Shown: positions 9,501 through 18,001, numbered from the stretch's first letter. The stretch is DNA of 64,000 bases from Spartobacteria bacterium LR76 (GCA_003054655.1 QAYZ01000012.1:248001-312000); one strand, 5' to 3'. Translations and numbers: made by a program. Notes: generated from the letters alone by a model not told the origin.

Positions 9501-9568
9501 GCGAGGGCAATGCGCTTGAGTACGAGCCCTATCAGGTCGCAAGCATCCTCTTCACGCCAGCCGCGTGA
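6536..9568 (+). CDS. GH38 alpha-mannosidase
   Basis: 1010 aa, the usual length for bacterial GH38 enzymes, which remove alpha-linked mannose with a Zn2+-assisted retaining mechanism. Expected metal and catalytic residues are present: HAHIDLVWLWP (H253, D257), the nucleophile in WLPDAFGYS (D367), and the later histidine in QFHDYIPGSS (H563). The order is an N-terminal beta-rich domain (about 1-240), the catalytic barrel (250-520), a three-helix region (530-600) and C-terminal beta-sandwiches. No signal peptide is seen, so it is probably cytoplasmic and acts on imported mannosides. It follows cassette 1 by 25 bases on the same strand, which links the pseudopilin cassette to mannan use. Linkage preference cannot be read from sequence. 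Confidence 0.93.
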   Translation: MLPSHHLPQLIINRIDGAIRRLREEIWQGFLPVDVSATPSGPQQYDVAQAWRQPLSPVRPCSFWGRLFDQRWYRLDIPPSGGPFWLNWRSQSEDTLYVNGEPYFGFDVGHRHVRLPAGATEAWVESNCIQSAIWHPEASPMDAAGSYFEGAFLGWRNEEAWQAYNDLKCLFDLAADQRGREDSRLSAGIVPFGLQVPMERFSPAFRLLLRILNEAVDAWDRTGTLDALRERLAEGYRDLRVDKTFMRCVLTGHAHIDLVWLWPERIGELKAVHTFSTVNRLMEDYPEFRFAYSQIASYEAVRRRTPGLYQRVKDRMESGQWQATGAMYVESDTILACGEALARSFLLGQKGFQEMTGRPAQLTWLPDAFGYSACLPQIMAQTGVKYFYTTKVTWNSINPFPYSSFIWRSNGSEVIGHVTRDAGYNTFVQVPEIRACVLGHQQGDIHQECLLPTGFGDGGGGPTAEICERARRLGALPGMPELAWDQPEAFFERLARLRDQLPVHQGECYLEFHRGTYTTHGNLKAAFRGLERAMCCAEAVAVVTGHRWDMEESWCRLVFAQFHDYIPGSSVWDVYAEGLPDLKKHAVAQMDHAHAALKQGSDERVCVFNPHAVEVRRWIEDPSTGRAVWMTIPPLAGAEIGSCGNPDAVHVSGGTVSNGLVEFRLADEGWIDSVAWEGAKVPICGPFGRLVMYPDRPANFEAWDIDRNTLSLGQPCEGVAAIAPWSDAPHRAGFRVRRSIGTKSTAEVIFYLEAGSPHLHVEVELDWQEPEKLLKMVFPTRYAGANARYGAPFGSTLRSQIPDGLISEAMWEVPFSRHFSIFDEGEREGMFVATESKYGVSVRSGVAGVSLVRSPRVTGMDNVHASVWPQHLSRIEAPAAYSDLGAHRIRLVLGRYDITLPRASQPASVAETEFTAPLVYRGRPIPSALGEVSGGETLIPCWAAPLDGGRWVLRLHEVAGRRGVIRIAPPTGWTLEATDLSLGTITELGEGNALEYEPYQVASILFTPAA

Positions 9569-9588
9569 GTCTCCAGTCGTCCATCACG

Positions 9589-10566
9589 ATGCGTGCGCCA
9601 CTTTGCCTAATCGCATGGCTGCTGCTATGTGTGACTGGTGTATCCTCCGGCACGGAGGACGGAGCGGAACGCATCCTGCGAAATGACCAACTGGAAGTCC
9701 GGGTGATGGTGCCCGACCATCCCGGGCAATACAATCGCGGGACGCGATTCACCCCGATTGCTGCCGTGCTCGGTGTGCGCCGCGATGGCGTGGAGTATCT
9801 TTATCGGCCGGAACCGCACGATCCGATCAACGACCACGCCGGACTGGCTGCGGAGTTTGATCTGTGCATCCCGGATGGTCCTGCCGATGCCCTGCCGTCG
9901 GGATATCAGGAGGCGGCAGTCGGGGATGGTTTCCTGAAAATCGGCGTGGGCGCGCTGCGTAAACCGGCAAAGACTTATCACCTCTTTATGACTCCCGAAC
10001 TGCTGGAGCCCGCTGTGACGACAGTCGATTGGCAGGCGAACCGGGCGGTGTTTCATCAAATCTTCGATGGCAGAACGACTCCCGGTTACTCGTATCGCCT
10101 GGATGCCGTGTTGTCGCTGGAGGGAGCGAGTGTGGTGGTCGATTGGAAGCTCTCCAACACGGGAACGAGACCGATTACCACGCGGCAATATACGCATAAT
10201 TTCTTCCGCATTGCCGATCGACCCGCGGCATCCGGCTACATCCTTTCATTTCCCTATGACATTCAGCCGAAAGGCCTGGAAGGGGGGCAGAAACTCGCTG
10301 GACGATCGATTCATTTTACGGGTGCCATACCCAAGTGGATCAATGCGACGGTAGCGTACCCGGCCAGCTATGCTGGACGAAACATCGTGACTCTCCGTCA
10401 TCCCGAGGCCGGGCGGGAAATCGTCTGCGAGATCTCCGATCCCGGGCTGCGAACCGATATTCACGCACGTGCGGACTATATTTCTCCGGAACAGTTCATC
10501 GAGATCACGCTGCCGCCCGGTGGGTCGCACTCGTGGACTAGAAAATACACATTTCAGGAAGACTAA
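9589..10566 (+). CDS. Secreted galactose-mutarotase-like protein
   Basis: 325 aa from ATG 9589, giving a clean signal peptide (MRAPLCLIAWLLLCVTGVSS). A GTG at 9565 in the same frame overlaps the GH38 stop and would give a longer, less typical leader. The body resembles the galactose mutarotase-like beta-sandwich superfamily (RGTRFTPIAAVLGVRRDG, TTRQYTHNFFRI, then a late ISPEQFIEITLPPGG segment). Members include aldose 1-epimerases and many uncharacterised sugar-binding proteins; I cannot assign catalytic residues with confidence. Position directly after the mannosidase suggests a role in handling the same glycan at the cell surface or periplasm. Confidence 0.7.
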   Translation: MRAPLCLIAWLLLCVTGVSSGTEDGAERILRNDQLEVRVMVPDHPGQYNRGTRFTPIAAVLGVRRDGVEYLYRPEPHDPINDHAGLAAEFDLCIPDGPADALPSGYQEAAVGDGFLKIGVGALRKPAKTYHLFMTPELLEPAVTTVDWQANRAVFHQIFDGRTTPGYSYRLDAVLSLEGASVVVDWKLSNTGTRPITTRQYTHNFFRIADRPAASGYILSFPYDIQPKGLEGGQKLAGRSIHFTGAIPKWINATVAYPASYAGRNIVTLRHPEAGREIVCEISDPGLRTDIHARADYISPEQFIEITLPPGGSHSWTRKYTFQED

Positions 10567-10883
10567 CGGAGCTTTGGGCGTCGCGATTTTTCGAACTTTT
10601 TTGGTAAGGTGAACACCACTTCCCTTCCCCTGATCGAGTCTCGATTGGTTGTACTATTGGTAAGCCAAACGGAGGGATTTTGGTAAACAAGATTTTGAAT
10701 AGCATGCCGATTTGTAATACTTAGGATCAGTACCTCCCCTTGCATCTGAAAAATCCATTTCACCCCAGCGATGTTGTGCCGCCCAGCGTCGGTGCTTTGG
10801 CGGTGAAAAGGAGCGTTGCGAGAGGGCTTCTCGCATCCGCGTTCGGGAGGTTCACCAAACACACCCCAGACCCGGACGATACC
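10567..10883 (+). promoter_or_regulatory. Gene-free leader with repeated TTGGTAA motifs
   Basis: 317 bases without a convincing gene separate the mannosidase unit from the carbohydrate-binding genes. It holds three direct copies of TTGGTAA at 10601, 10657 and 10680. The middle copy is part of a near-palindrome, TTGGTAAGCCAA (10657-10668). A related perfect palindrome, TTGGCATGCCAA, lies at 16002-16013 ahead of the next PEP-CTERM gene. LacI- and GntR-type regulators often use such sites, so I infer an operator region. A reading frame open from 10740 joins the downstream gene but has no signal peptide at its start. Confidence 0.4.
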
Positions 10884-11465
10884 ATGAATACAACTTATCA
10901 CATTGACGCTCCCTCCATTTCTTCGCCGAGGCGAGGCACGCAGTTTCTCATCGTGCTCGGTGCAGCAGTCATACTATCGGCAGGCCTTTTGAGAGCGGAT
11001 GAACTGATCAAAAATGGAGGCTTCGAGGATGGAAGCTCCGGCTGGTGGGGGCCGGGACTCAAGAGTGGCGGGGTGGTTTCGGATCAGGCCGGCGGAGGTG
11101 CCAACTGCCTGAATCTCTCGGAGGGCTTTGTTTGTCAGGACAAGCGCCCGGTCGAGGGCGGGAAGTCCTACAAGATCAGCATGAAGATCCGCAGCGAGAG
11201 CGCTCCCGAGGGATCAGTCTACGTGCAGGTGAGCTTCCGCGGAGAAGGCGTCAAGCCCGGCTGGTACGGGGCTGAAGTCGCCTCGGTCGAAGGCCGCTCG
11301 GAAAAGGCGCTCTTCGTCACGGGCGGCACCCAGGAGTGGAAGGAGTACACCTCTGTCATTGATGCTCCGGCTAATGCAACCGAAATGCTGATCTACCTTC
11401 GGAAACTCGGAGGAACGGCTGGCACGGCCTCATTTGACGATGTGAAGATCGAACCAGCCAACTAG
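10884..11465 (+). CDS. Secreted stand-alone carbohydrate-binding module (CBM4/9-like)
   Basis: 193 aa from ATG 10884. An N-terminal export segment (TQFLIVLGAAVILSAGLLRA) is followed by one beta-sandwich module of about 150 aa beginning ELIKNGGFEDGSSGWWG and ending TASFDDVKIEP. 'NGGFE...W' openings are typical of CBM4/9-like domains that bind soluble or insoluble polysaccharide chains. The module closely matches two copies in the next protein (shared GWWG, CQD, YKISMK, EKALFV and YLRK positions). No catalytic domain is present, so it probably serves as a surface or secreted glycan-binding protein. Eight bases separate it from the DUF4838 gene. Confidence 0.8.
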   Translation: MNTTYHIDAPSISSPRRGTQFLIVLGAAVILSAGLLRADELIKNGGFEDGSSGWWGPGLKSGGVVSDQAGGGANCLNLSEGFVCQDKRPVEGGKSYKISMKIRSESAPEGSVYVQVSFRGEGVKPGWYGAEVASVEGRSEKALFVTGGTQEWKEYTSVIDAPANATEMLIYLRKLGGTAGTASFDDVKIEPAN

Positions 11466-11472
11466 CAAGCCC

Positions 11473-14400
11473 GTGACCGGCATCATTTCCATTCCTAATT
11501 CTGTGAAAAACTCCTCCCGACACGTGCGCGCACTTTCCTGGATGGCCTCTGTGTTCCTTCTTGCAGGGGCAGTCTTTGTTCCGGTCTCCCCAATGCTGGC
11601 GGAGAATATCGTAAAAAATGGCGGTTTCGAAGATGGCCCATCCGGCTGGTGGGGCAAAGGAGTCAAGAGTGGCGGTGTCATCCCCGACAAACCTGCCGCG
11701 GGGACTGGAAGCATGCAGATCGCCGAGGACTTTGTCTGCCAGGATCATATCCCGGTGACTGGCGGGAAGAACTACAAGATCAGTATGAAGATGCGCTGCG
11801 AGGGGGTGCCGGACGGAGCAGTCTATGCCCAACTGAGCTTCCGCGGCGGAGGTGCGAGTCCCGGCTGGTATGGGCCTGCCGTGGCGAATGTGGATGGCCG
11901 CACGGAGAAGGCGCTCTTTGTTGGCGGCGGCACCCAGGACTGGAAGGACTACTCGGTGGTGGTTCGTGCGCCGGATGGAGCGAATCAGATGCTGCTGTAT
12001 CTGCGCAAGATCAATGGCACTCCGGGCACGGCCGCCTTCGATGAAGTCCAGGTCGAGCCGACCAGTGAGGCCGTGACCAAGGCGCAGCCTCCGCCGCTGC
12101 CGCCTGATGGACAGGTCGTGTCCAATGGCGGCTTTGAAAAGGGAGCCTCGGGCTGGTGGGGCAACGGAGCGAAAACCGGCGGAGTGGTGACGGAGATGCC
12201 CGCAGGGGGGCTCCAGTGCCTCAAGGTTGCAAGCAGCTTCTTCTGCCAGGACGGGCGTCCTGTGGAGGAAGGCAAGCGGTACAAGATCACGATGAAGATC
12301 CGTAGCGAGAACGCCCCGGAAGGCTCCGTCTATGTACAGCTCAGCTATCGCGGCGCATCCATCAAGGGCGGATGGTTCGGCCCCAATGTCGTCAATGTCG
12401 ACAAGCGCACCGAGAAGGCGCTCTTTGTCACGGGCGGCACCCATGGCTGGGAGGAGTACTCGTGCGTCGTGCAGGCACCGCCCACTGCGGAGCAAATGCT
12501 CCTCTATCTTCGGAAAAAGGATGGCACGGATGGAGCAGCGTATTTCGACGATGTGAGCATGCTGCCCACGGAGGAACCGGAGACGACGGCAGCCGGGCTG
12601 CGCCGCGAGGAGCTTGCCGCAAAATGGCTGAGTCCTGCGCTGCCGGAAGCAGAGGCTGCCGCGGGACTCGCAGCAGCAGTGGGAACCTCGCCAGTCCCGG
12701 CCCGGCTGAAACTCGCAGAGAATGGCCGGGCGCTCTATCGGGTGCATGTCGGTACGGTCGCCGGCGTGATCGAGCTCAACTCCGCCAACGACCTTGCCGA
12801 CTACCTCGGCAGGATCACCGGAGGCAATTTTCAGCCGCTCTCCCACGATGCACATCCTCTCGATGGTCCGTTGATCGTGGTGGGCCGGGACAATGCTCTC
12901 ACCGCGAAGCTGTGCCCTGATATTGACTATGCCAAGCTCGGCGATGATGGTTTTGTCCTTCGTACCGTCGGACAGCATATCGTCATCGCGGGAAATACTC
13001 CCGGAGGCACGATGTATGGCGTGAACTGGTTCCTCGACCACCTGCTGGGCGTGAAGTGGCTGAGTCCCGACTATACCCACGTGCCCGCTTCTCCGAGCGT
13101 CGAACTCGCGGCGCCAAATGAAACGCAGATTCCGCGATTCAAGTTTCGCCAGATCCTGAGCGTGGAGGGGCAGGACAAACCCTTCGCCGCACGCAATCTC
13201 CTTAACGGAAATTCCCACGGAGCGGCGAGCCTTCTGCCAGCGCCGGAGATTGATCACTGGGATGGCTCGTGGCAGCGCCCGGGTCTCACCGCCAGCTTTT
13301 ATCAGCTCATGCCGCCCAAGCAGTACATGAGCCAGCATCCGGATTGGTTCGCCGGCGGCCAGGTCGCAATGATGAATCCCGAGGTGCGCCAGATCATGGC
13401 CGACGGGATCATCGAGCGATTGCGCGGCGTGCCGAACTACGGCGACTACTGGTTTGGCTTCATGGACAACGACTGGGGATGGGACATGGATCCCGCGAGC
13501 GCGGCGTTTGCCAAAGAACATGGCGGGGCTCCGTCCGCCCCGCGCGTTGACATGACGGTCGACGTGGAGCAGCGGGTTTGCAAGGTATTGCCTGATGCCA
13601 AGCTGGCCTTCAACGCCTACCACTGGAGCTTTACTCCTCCCACCAACATGGCGATCCCTGAGGACATCCTCGTGTATCCGATGACCATTCACGTGGACTA
13701 CAGCACCCCGCTGAACCAGGGACGCAACAAGAAGCTGGGCGAAGACATCGCGGGTTGGAACCGCATCGCCAAGACCATCCTGCTCTGGGATCACGTCACC
13801 AACTTCAACGGATTCATCCAGCCTACCCCGAACATTTATCCCATCGCTGAGAGCATTCGCTGGCTATCCGGTCTGGAGAACGTCTTTGGATACTTCGCCG
13901 AGGGGAGCTGGAACACCAAGAGTGCCGAGTTTGCCTCCCTCCGCGTGTGGCTTATGGGCAGGATGCTATGGGACCCTCAGACCAATATTCAGGGGGCCGT
14001 GGGGGAATACTGCGACGCCTATTTCGGCCCCGCAGGGAAGTACCTGAAGCAATACATCGACCTTATGCATGAGGCATCTGTACGCAGTCGTGCGGCAGTC
14101 TGGGAAAAGACGAATGTCGACAGCGCAATGTTCACCTTGGATTTTATCACCAAGGCGGATGCGTTGTTTGCCCAGGCTGAAGCTGCGGTGGTCAATGATC
14201 CCACCTATCTCAGGCATGTCCGGCAGGCTCGCATGTGCGTCGACTACGTCATCCTCGTGCGCCGCAAGGAATACGCCGGTGCGGCGGCCCGGGAAAAGGC
14301 GGGCTTCGTGCTTGATTACGAAAACCGAAAGGCCCGGTTCAACAAAACCATCGAGGATGAGAAGGTCACTCAATTCCGCCAGGCCAAGACGATCGTGACG

Positions 14401-14934
14401 GGCGAGCTTGCCACTATGATCGACATGGAGCGCAAGGACTCCACGCCTCCGGAAATCGCGCGCAACCTACAACCTGCCGACTGGGTGGAAATCAACGACA
14501 TCGGCTTCAATCGATATTTCGACAAGATCGTGATCACATCTGATCCCCTGGCCTCTGATGGCGGTACGGTGAAGATGCCGGGCGACATCAATGGTCCCTT
14601 CATCCAGCTCAAGCATCACAAGCTGCCGGAGGAAGGTCTCTGGGATATCTATGCCGATGTGCGGGTGGAGGCCGAGGATGGAGCGAGTCCGGATGAGATT
14701 GCCTTTTTCATCGGGAACAATCCTCCCCAGACCGGAGGCATGGGCATCAAGTTCAGCCAGCTCAAACCGGGGCAGTATAACTTGATCAAGACGACCGGCG
14801 GCCCCTTCCGGTTTGATCAGAGTGATGGCAAGATAACGTTTATCCGCGGCGGTGGGTCGAAAAAGGTTAAGAACATTTACGTCGATCGCTTCATCTTTGT
14901 CCGCGCCAAAGAAGGTACAGCCGCGGCCAGATAG
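11473..14934 (+). CDS. Secreted DUF4838-type glycoside hydrolase-like protein with two CBM4/9-like modules
   Basis: 1153 aa. Export signal (SWMASVFLLAGAVFVPVSPMLA), CBM4/9-like modules at about 45-195 and 210-365, then an alpha-glucuronidase-N-like fold (about 420-550; NDLADYLGRITGG, VIAGNTPGGTMYGVNWFLD) and a DUF4838 catalytic-like barrel (about 550-850; GNSHGAAS, YWFGFMDNDWGWD, NAYHW). A C-terminal beta-sandwich covers about 1010-1145. DUF4838 proteins resemble GH20/GH67-type barrels and are common in polysaccharide-utilising bacteria, but few have a known reaction. The acidic residues in MDNDWGWDMD are candidate active-site residues (inference). The start may be GTG 11473 or a downstream codon such as GTG 11503. 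It lies between a CBM protein and the GH130 gene, apparently in one operon. Confidence 0.82.
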   Translation: MTGIISIPNSVKNSSRHVRALSWMASVFLLAGAVFVPVSPMLAENIVKNGGFEDGPSGWWGKGVKSGGVIPDKPAAGTGSMQIAEDFVCQDHIPVTGGKNYKISMKMRCEGVPDGAVYAQLSFRGGGASPGWYGPAVANVDGRTEKALFVGGGTQDWKDYSVVVRAPDGANQMLLYLRKINGTPGTAAFDEVQVEPTSEAVTKAQPPPLPPDGQVVSNGGFEKGASGWWGNGAKTGGVVTEMPAGGLQCLKVASSFFCQDGRPVEEGKRYKITMKIRSENAPEGSVYVQLSYRGASIKGGWFGPNVVNVDKRTEKALFVTGGTHGWEEYSCVVQAPPTAEQMLLYLRKKDGTDGAAYFDDVSMLPTEEPETTAAGLRREELAAKWLSPALPEAEAAAGLAAAVGTSPVPARLKLAENGRALYRVHVGTVAGVIELNSANDLADYLGRITGGNFQPLSHDAHPLDGPLIVVGRDNALTAKLCPDIDYAKLGDDGFVLRTVGQHIVIAGNTPGGTMYGVNWFLDHLLGVKWLSPDYTHVPASPSVELAAPNETQIPRFKFRQILSVEGQDKPFAARNLLNGNSHGAASLLPAPEIDHWDGSWQRPGLTASFYQLMPPKQYMSQHPDWFAGGQVAMMNPEVRQIMADGIIERLRGVPNYGDYWFGFMDNDWGWDMDPASAAFAKEHGGAPSAPRVDMTVDVEQRVCKVLPDAKLAFNAYHWSFTPPTNMAIPEDILVYPMTIHVDYSTPLNQGRNKKLGEDIAGWNRIAKTILLWDHVTNFNGFIQPTPNIYPIAESIRWLSGLENVFGYFAEGSWNTKSAEFASLRVWLMGRMLWDPQTNIQGAVGEYCDAYFGPAGKYLKQYIDLMHEASVRSRAAVWEKTNVDSAMFTLDFITKADALFAQAEAAVVNDPTYLRHVRQARMCVDYVILVRRKEYAGAAAREKAGFVLDYENRKARFNKTIEDEKVTQFRQAKTIVTGELATMIDMERKDSTPPEIARNLQPADWVEINDIGFNRYFDKIVITSDPLASDGGTVKMPGDINGPFIQLKHHKLPEEGLWDIYADVRVEAEDGASPDEIAFFIGNNPPQTGGMGIKFSQLKPGQYNLIKTTGGPFRFDQSDGKITFIRGGGSKKVKNIYVDRFIFVRAKEGTAAAR

Positions 14935-14979
14935 GATTTTTCCCGACTCATCGCCCAAGCAGAAGTCAGGCCGATCAAG

Positions 14980-15924
14980 ATGTTGAATGCCACCCAGATC
15001 CTTAAGCGCCACCAGGCGAACCCGATCATAACGCCCGCGCATATGCCGCAGGCGGCAGTGGTCTTCAATCCAAGTCCGGCCTGGTACCAGGGTCGCACTG
15101 TGCTGCTGCTTTCCGCCTATGAATGGAGCTGGCCGGAAATCAAGAGGGCGCGGGGCGGCTGGGTCGCCATGAGCGATGATGGGGTGCATTTTGAGATTGC
15201 CGCTGAGCCGCTCATTGACTTGATCGGCGCGCCAGCGCCATTTGATAAGCTGAATTGCACCTTGATCGATGCCCGCATCACGCAGATTGAAAATCGGTAT
15301 TATATTAACTCCCCGGTCTATCAGGATGGCGAAGGTCCGTTCACCCTTTTGGGGATGACGGAAGATTTTCAATCCTATCAGCCGATCGAGATCGTTGCTG
15401 CCCCGGTCAATCGGGTGCCCTCGGTCTTTCCCGAAAAGATTGGCGGCAAATATTACCGCCTTGAGCGTCCGGGCCACGATGCCGGGGTGTCGATCTGGCT
15501 TTCGTCCTCCCCGGATCTCGTTCATTGGGGATGCTATCGTCCCGTGCTCAAGCCGGGTTACTCGATCTGGAACATTACGAAGATCGGCCCGACCCCGCCC
15601 ATTCGTACACCCGAGGGATGGCTGGTCATCATGCATGGCGTCTGGGCCTGGCAGGCGGGGGCAAGCCACTATCATATCGGCGCGTTCCTTCTGGATCTGG
15701 AGGAACCCTGGAAGGTGATCGGAAAGACCCAGAGCTGGCTGCTCGCACCCGAGGAAGACTACGAGACCCGCGGCACTGCAAACGACGTGGTGTTCCCATG
15801 CGGCGCTCTCGCCGATCTGGAGGCGGACGAACTGCGTGTTTACTATGGAGCGGCGGATACCCGGGTGGGGCTGGCCACCGGGTCGCTCTCAGCAGTTATC
15901 GAGGCGTGCCGCAAAGGCTGGTGA
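14980..15924 (+). CDS. GH130 family glycoside phosphorylase/hydrolase (mannoside-type)
   Basis: 314 aa with no signal peptide. The five-bladed propeller motifs of GH130 are visible: an early NPIITP, DARITQIENRYYI near residue 97 (its Asp is at the family's catalytic acid position), KIGPTPPIRTPEGWLVIMHG, and a late VVFPCGAL followed by VYYGAADT. GH130 enzymes mostly phosphorolyse beta-mannosides to mannose 1-phosphate, though some subfamilies hydrolyse; the subfamily cannot be settled by eye. With the GH38 mannosidase upstream it supports intracellular breakdown of mannose-containing oligosaccharides. It is the last gene of the unit that begins at 10884. Confidence 0.9.
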   Translation: MLNATQILKRHQANPIITPAHMPQAAVVFNPSPAWYQGRTVLLLSAYEWSWPEIKRARGGWVAMSDDGVHFEIAAEPLIDLIGAPAPFDKLNCTLIDARITQIENRYYINSPVYQDGEGPFTLLGMTEDFQSYQPIEIVAAPVNRVPSVFPEKIGGKYYRLERPGHDAGVSIWLSSSPDLVHWGCYRPVLKPGYSIWNITKIGPTPPIRTPEGWLVIMHGVWAWQAGASHYHIGAFLLDLEEPWKVIGKTQSWLLAPEEDYETRGTANDVVFPCGALADLEADELRVYYGAADTRVGLATGSLSAVIEACRKGW

Positions 15925-16001
15925 TTCGGAACGACGTATCACCAGCTCCCGGCGAGCATTTGTCAGAGTGTGGAAAATAGAGTGTTTCGATGAGCAGGAA
16001 A

Positions 16002-16013
16002 TTGGCATGCCAA
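16002..16013. promoter_or_regulatory. 12-bp perfect palindrome upstream of a PEP-CTERM gene
   Basis: TTGGCATGCCAA lies 101 bases before the start of the adhesin-like gene, in a 190-base gap. It shares the TTGG-N4-CCAA frame with the site at 10657-10668. A regulator operator is plausible but unproven. Confidence 0.35.
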
Positions 16014-16114
16014 ATCCCTAGTTTATCCGGTGGTTGCCCTTTGCATCCGGTTTTCTGCACTTTACCCTTTTGTCAAAGTCGGAGCCAATGGAGCCGCATT
16101 AACCCCCGAAATCA

Positions 16115-18001
16115 ATGAAACTATCTATGAAAACTCCCCCGCTTTCCCGGACTATCGCACTAGGTGCTCTTACGCTTGCCCTTTTGCAGGCTGCCGCTCA
16201 AGCCGACAACGGCACCTGGACAGGTACGGCCAGCGGCAACTGGTCGGATATTGCCAACTGGAATTCCGGCTCCGGCCCGGTGGCGAACGGCGCGACCTAC
16301 ACGGCGGATTTCAACGCCGGATTGACCGGGAACATCATTGTTACCCTTGATGCAGATCGCACGATCGGGAACCTTTCCTTTACTGACACAGTAGGTCCGG
16401 CGAACAACTACTCCATCACCGGTTCCAGCTCCGGCGCTCGTACTCTGACTCTGAATGCCGATGGAACGGGGGGAGGCACTTCAACGATCGCAGTCAATAC
16501 TGGAACTGCTGCGATCGGGGGTTCCAATCTGATCCTGGCTGGCAGCAGCGCCATCAACAAAACCGGTGCGGGAACATTGAATGTCAGTACCGATAACACG
16601 AGCGGCGCATTCAGCGGAGGCATCACCGTGAGTGAGGGGACGCTCGGGATGAATAGCGCAAATGCCTTTCGCAACGTGGCGGTGACGCTCGACAGTAGTG
16701 TCAATAACGCGACCCTGTCGCTGAACGTCAATGCCGCGATGAATGTCGGAAGTATCACGGTGGCAGCGGGAGGGACCGGTACGGCCTCGATCAACTATAC
16801 CATAGCCAACGGCAATACGCTGGCGGGGTCCATCATTCTGAACAAGAGTGCGACGTTTAACACCACCAGCAGTTCCATCCTTATCAGCACGGGCTTGATC
16901 TCCGGGACGGGAGGCATCCTGAAGACGGGGGCAGGAACACTTGCGCTCAGGAGAGCTAATAATACCTTCGAGGGCGGCGTGACGGTCAGCCAGGGTGGAT
17001 TGCGGCTGAATGGAGCGGGAAAGGTTGCAGGCACGGGAGTGATCGTGCTCGGTGATGCGAATACGGGGTCGAACAATGTCAGCCTGAATCTCAATCAGAA
17101 TGGAGGGGCGATTCTCAACGATGCACGTTTTACCAATAATGGTACCGGGGCGGCCATCCTGAGCAGTTATGACACCGACACAGGCGGAGGGACGACCTAT
17201 TCTGGAAACGTGCAGATCGATCGCAATATCGACCTGAGGAATAATAATACTTCGCCGAACAGGAACTTCACCCTTAATGGCACCATTTCGGGGGCGGGTG
17301 GGATTGTTGCCACGGTTACCAATGCCGGAAACCGTCTTGTGATCTCCGGCAGTAACACCTATGAGGGTGGCACTACGGTAAACGCTGGCACCATTCTCGT
17401 CAGCAATACTTCCGGAAGCGGTTTGGGATCTGGCAGTGTGTCCGTAAATACGGGCGGCATCCTGGGAGGCCGGGGTGCCTTTACAGGAAATGTGTCGGTG
17501 GCCTCAGGCGGTACGCTGGCTCCTGGTGAGAGCATCGAATCCCTCGCTTCCGGCGGGGTGTCATTTGCCAGTGGATCGAAGTTTGCCTACGAGGTAAGCT
17601 CCAGCGCCGCATTGAGTGCTGGCGCGGATCTGCAGGTGGTCAACGGCGGTCTCTCCTTGAGCGGAGCCGTGGAGTTGACGCTGACGAACATCGCCGGATC
17701 ACCAGTCGCCTTTGCGGAGAATACCACCTTCACGCTGATTAACTACAGCGGTGCCTGGAATAGTGGATTATTCACTCTCGGCGGCATTCAACTGGCCGAT
17801 GGAGCGACCTTCTCCTTCAACGGACAGAGCTGGGTGATCGATTACAACGCGGCCTCTGGTGGAAGCAACTTCACTACGGACTACATCGGTGGCAGCTATG
17901 TGAATATTACCGCTGTACCAGAGCCGTCCACCTGGGTGCTGCTTGGTCTCGGTCTTGGAGTCGTCATGGTGCGAGCCTGCCACCGTCGGAGCCGTTTTTA
18001 G
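16115..18001 (+). CDS. PEP-CTERM protein with autotransporter-associated beta-strand repeats
   Basis: 628 aa. Signal peptide (residues 1-30, ending QAAAQA), then a long Gly/Asn/Thr/Ser-rich region with repeats of the type 'GGxxKTGAGTLxL...NTFxGGVTVSxG', typical of passenger-domain beta-helices. The C-terminus is PEP-CTERM: VPEPSTWVLLGLGLGV, a hydrophobic helix, and the basic tail RRSRF. Such proteins are recognised by an exosortase (XrtA-like), trimmed, and tied to exopolysaccharide or outer surface. The exosortase gene is not in this window. No outer-membrane autotransporter barrel is present. Its place after the CBM/GH130 genes suggests a surface scaffold or adhesin for the same glycan (inference). 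Confidence 0.88.
   Translation: MKLSMKTPPLSRTIALGALTLALLQAAAQADNGTWTGTASGNWSDIANWNSGSGPVANGATYTADFNAGLTGNIIVTLDADRTIGNLSFTDTVGPANNYSITGSSSGARTLTLNADGTGGGTSTIAVNTGTAAIGGSNLILAGSSAINKTGAGTLNVSTDNTSGAFSGGITVSEGTLGMNSANAFRNVAVTLDSSVNNATLSLNVNAAMNVGSITVAAGGTGTASINYTIANGNTLAGSIILNKSATFNTTSSSILISTGLISGTGGILKTGAGTLALRRANNTFEGGVTVSQGGLRLNGAGKVAGTGVIVLGDANTGSNNVSLNLNQNGGAILNDARFTNNGTGAAILSSYDTDTGGGTTYSGNVQIDRNIDLRNNNTSPNRNFTLNGTISGAGGIVATVTNAGNRLVISGSNTYEGGTTVNAGTILVSNTSGSGLGSGSVSVNTGGILGGRGAFTGNVSVASGGTLAPGESIESLASGGVSFASGSKFAYEVSSSAALSAGADLQVVNGGLSLSGAVELTLTNIAGSPVAFAENTTFTLINYSGAWNSGLFTLGGIQLADGATFSFNGQSWVIDYNAASGGSNFTTDYIGGSYVNITAVPEPSTWVLLGLGLGVVMVRACHRRSRF

Noticed and set aside
11371-13794. Very long open frame (807 codons) antisense to the DUF4838 gene.
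   Set aside because: Composition is His/Arg-rich without family motifs; it mirrors the codon pattern of the well-supported plus-strand gene in GC-rich DNA.
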